Part shown: piece after piece, positions 62,593-64,000 of the stretch
Position numbering within the stretch: the stretch's first letter is position 1
How the letters are laid out: the number at the start of each line of letters is the position of its first letter
Origin: Paenibacillus elgii NBRC 100335
GTDB lineage: Bacteria > Bacillota > Bacilli > Paenibacillales > NBRC-103111
Direction: 5' to 3'
Length of the DNA stretch: 64,000 nt
NCBI RefSeq assembly: GCF_004000865.1
Contig: NZ_BIMB01000040.1
Location: 1-64,000, forward strand
Program-made: the position numbers and the translations under genes
The notes under the pieces: model-generated
The model's database searches: none
Told to the model about the DNA's origin: nothing
The model's input: the letters and a program-made list of their open reading frames with translations, nothing else

Positions 62593-62604
62593 ATACGGGT
62601 TGCC
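62588..62604. promoter_or_regulatory. Inverted repeat over the -35 box
   Basis: GGCAA (62588-62592), seven bases, TTGCC (62600-62604). Candidate operator for a regulator of the exporter genes. Confidence 0.4.
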
Positions 62605-62634
62605 CCATAATCTTGATTTTCCCAGAGTATTCCT

Positions 62635-62653
62635 CCATATCGTCACAATATGG
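62635..62653. promoter_or_regulatory. Inverted repeat upstream of the exporter promoter
   Basis: CCATAT (62635-62640), seven bases, ATATGG (62648-62653). Same arm spacing as the repeat over the -35 box, so both may bind dimeric regulators. The site function is inference. Confidence 0.4.
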
Positions 62654-62720
62654 AAGCGCAGCGCTACTATTTCTCCCGAATAATACGAAATCGTTGAAAT
62701 GAAAGCCTTTTCACAAAAAC

Positions 62721-62758
62721 AAAAATCCGAGGTCGCCCGCCATCGGACAACCCCGGAT
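62721..62758 (-). terminator. Terminator of the dynamin-like gene
   Basis: On the minus strand ATCCGGGGTT pairs imperfectly with ACCTCGGAT and TTTTTGTTTTTG follows. It is about 57 bases past the stop. Confidence 0.7.
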
Positions 62759-62814
62759 GTAACCGTTCGGAACTCAATAAAAATGAGGCCCATTCCTCTC
62801 AAATTATCGTCATT

Positions 62815-64000
62815 TCATCCAATAAAATTCAACAATTTGCCGTGCTTCGCCTGAAGCTCGTTCAAGTCGATCTTCATCTCTAGCGCTTCCAGCAGTCCTT
62901 CGCCATGCTCCTCCAGCGCCTGCCGGAGTCTTGCCGCCAGCTCCTGCATCACGCTTCGCAGCTGCTCCGCGTAAGCTTCCTCCAAAAAGGCCGCTTGCGT
63001 ATCGGCAAAACGCGTCATCGGCGCGTTCAAGCGGGCTTCCAGCTCCCGGCGCAGCTCCGCTTTCCCGTCTCCTTCGAAGAACTGCTTCGCATTTTTAAAG
63101 AAGCCTGCCAGCCACTTCGGCTGCACGTCTGCGGCCTCCAGCATCGCGTTCAGCTCGGGCGTCTTCAGCTTAAACGGCTCAAACCCCGGGGCTTCGAAGG
63201 ACGGAATTCCCGCGCTCTGGACGGCTTCCGACCAGTTTTTCGAGGCGTCACCCGCCATACGGTTGATTTTGTTCTCGATCCGCAGCGTGGTCGCCAGCAC
63301 TTCCTGGTTCAAGTCGAAGGAGAGCATCCGCCTCAGATCCTCCCAAGCGGACTGCATAACCGTTTTCGAATCGCGGCGGTCGTCGCGGAATACGGCCGGG
63401 TTGAAGGCCGTATTGAACAGATCGCCGAAGCGGTAGGACGTGCGCTGCTTGACATAGTACAGCAGCTCCTGAATTTCCTTGGACAGCTCGCGGGCCTCCG
63501 CGTCCGTGTCCGGGGCGGCGAGCCGCTTCTGAGCCTCGGCAAGCGCCGCACGCAGCGCTTCCGCTTGGCGGCGGCGCTCCGAAGCGTCTGCCCTGGCGCT
63601 GTCCATCCAGCGCTGGAGCACATCCGCCGCACGGCGGATATCCGCATCGCCCGCCCGGACAGCCATCTCGGTTAACTCCGCAAATGTAAAGCGGACGAAC
63701 TCCCGCTCAAAGCGCAAAATGCCCGATTGCTCGACCGTCTCCCGGTCCTCCTGGATTTTCCCTTCAAGCGCGTAGTAGCTCGACAGCGGATAAATCCGCG
63801 GGTGCCGGATGCCATGCTGGAGCAGGTTCGTTTCGACGTGCTTGACGACCCCTTCCAGCTCTTCGGCGGAGGAAGCCAAATCGGCGGCATTGACGATGAA
63901 AAACATTTTATCCAGTTCGAAGCTGTCTTTCACGCGTCCGAGCTGCAGCAAAAACTCTTTATCCGCATGGGAAAACGCATGATTATAATACGTGACGAAC
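62815..64000 (-). CDS. Dynamin-like GTPase, C-terminal part (runs off the window)
   Basis: The open frame continues to the right edge, so this is only the last 395 or so residues. The readable start FVTYYNHAFSHADKEFLLQL, then GRVKDSFELDKMFFIVNAAD, is the end of a dynamin GTPase domain (the FFIVNAADLA stretch takes the place of the G4 motif region). Long helices follow: an Ala/Arg-rich coiled coil (RRQAEALRAALAEAQKRLAA) and the stalk region. Bacterial dynamins such as DynA tether or repair membranes. Bacillus DynA is a double dynamin of about 1200 residues; this may be its second half. An ATG-like TTG at 63951 is internal and is not the start. Confidence 0.82.
   Translation of the reverse strand, partial: FVTYYNHAFSHADKEFLLQLGRVKDSFELDKMFFIVNAADLASSAEELEGVVKHVETNLLQHGIRHPRIYPLSSYYALEGKIQEDRETVEQSGILRFEREFVRFTFAELTEMAVRAGDADIRRAADVLQRWMDSARADASERRRQAEALRAALAEAQKRLAAPDTDAEARELSKEIQELLYYVKQRTSYRFGDLFNTAFNPAVFRDDRRDSKTVMQSAWEDLRRMLSFDLNQEVLATTLRIENKINRMAGDASKNWSEAVQSAGIPSFEAPGFEPFKLKTPELNAMLEAADVQPKWLAGFFKNAKQFFEGDGKAELRRELEARLNAPMTRFADTQAAFLEEAYAEQLRSVMQELAARLRQALEEHGEGLLEALEMKIDLNELQAKHGKLLNFIG

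Noticed and set aside
62389..62802. 137-codon minus-strand open frame between the exporter and dynamin-like genes
   Set aside because: It runs through a promoter and terminator-like hairpin and reads like non-coding translation.

Overview
The window looks like chromosome of a Paenibacillus-type Gram-positive (Bacillota, Paenibacillaceae). Evidence: strong Shine-Dalgarno sites and SigA-type promoters, an S-layer-homology protein, copper-amine-oxidase-N ('stalk') surface proteins, a glgBCDA operon in Bacillus order, parE-parC, a heterodimeric YheI/YheH-type ABC exporter, a dynamin-like protein and a TxpA-like toxin. I see no rRNA, tRNA, CRISPR array, insertion sequence or prophage. Family names come from motifs read by eye; no database search was run.

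Layout. 0.2-2.6 kb: a two-component system. 2.8-5.0 kb: three membrane proteins in one operon (AI-2E/PerM-type permease, a PssA-like protein whose catalytic motif is almost entirely replaced, and a YbfM-like DedA protein). 5.1-7.6 kb: an MFS remnant, a flavin monooxygenase-like protein, a glyoxalase-fold protein and an acetyltransferase. 7.6-10.7 kb: a second two-component system whose promoter is followed by a terminator-like hairpin. 10.7-14.1 kb: an SLH protein, a decayed reading frame, an acetyltransferase and a gene-poor stretch. 14.1-19.1 kb: alcohol dehydrogenase, aldehyde dehydrogenase and DUF779 protein behind a textbook sigma-54 promoter, with the gene of an AcoR-like sigma-54 activator divergent.

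19.3-28.9 kb: a sugar-uptake locus. A LacI regulator diverges from an ABC importer (binding protein and two permeases), an NAD-dependent family-4 glycosidase and a PfkB kinase, with a beta-helix secreted protein downstream and nagA behind the regulator. The LacI-type operator sits inside the importer promoter. 29-35 kb: methyltransferase, NlpC/P60 lipoprotein, cardiolipin synthase, nitroreductase, MOSC protein and MntH. 35.4-41.5 kb: a 74-residue conserved-looking protein and the glycogen operon glgB-glgC-glgD-glgA.

41.7-48.7 kb: a secreted stalk-domain/parvulin fusion, an RNA methyltransferase and pseudouridine synthase pair, a secreted protein with six 16-residue repeats, an oxalate-decarboxylase-like bicupin, a small type I toxin-antitoxin candidate and a MarR regulator. 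48.7-53.1 kb: topoisomerase IV. 53.1-64 kb: an ABC-2 exporter, SGNH hydrolase, M23 endopeptidase, sugar isomerase, the heterodimeric ABC exporter with a possible attenuator, and the C-terminal part of a dynamin-like protein running off the right edge.

Most interesting: the degenerate PssA-like protein in a lipid-linked operon, the 27-residue toxin with overlapping antisense RNA, the sigma-54 alcohol/aldehyde module, the two promoter-proximal terminators, the ParC Ser-to-Ala change at the quinolone position, and the 16-residue repeat protein.
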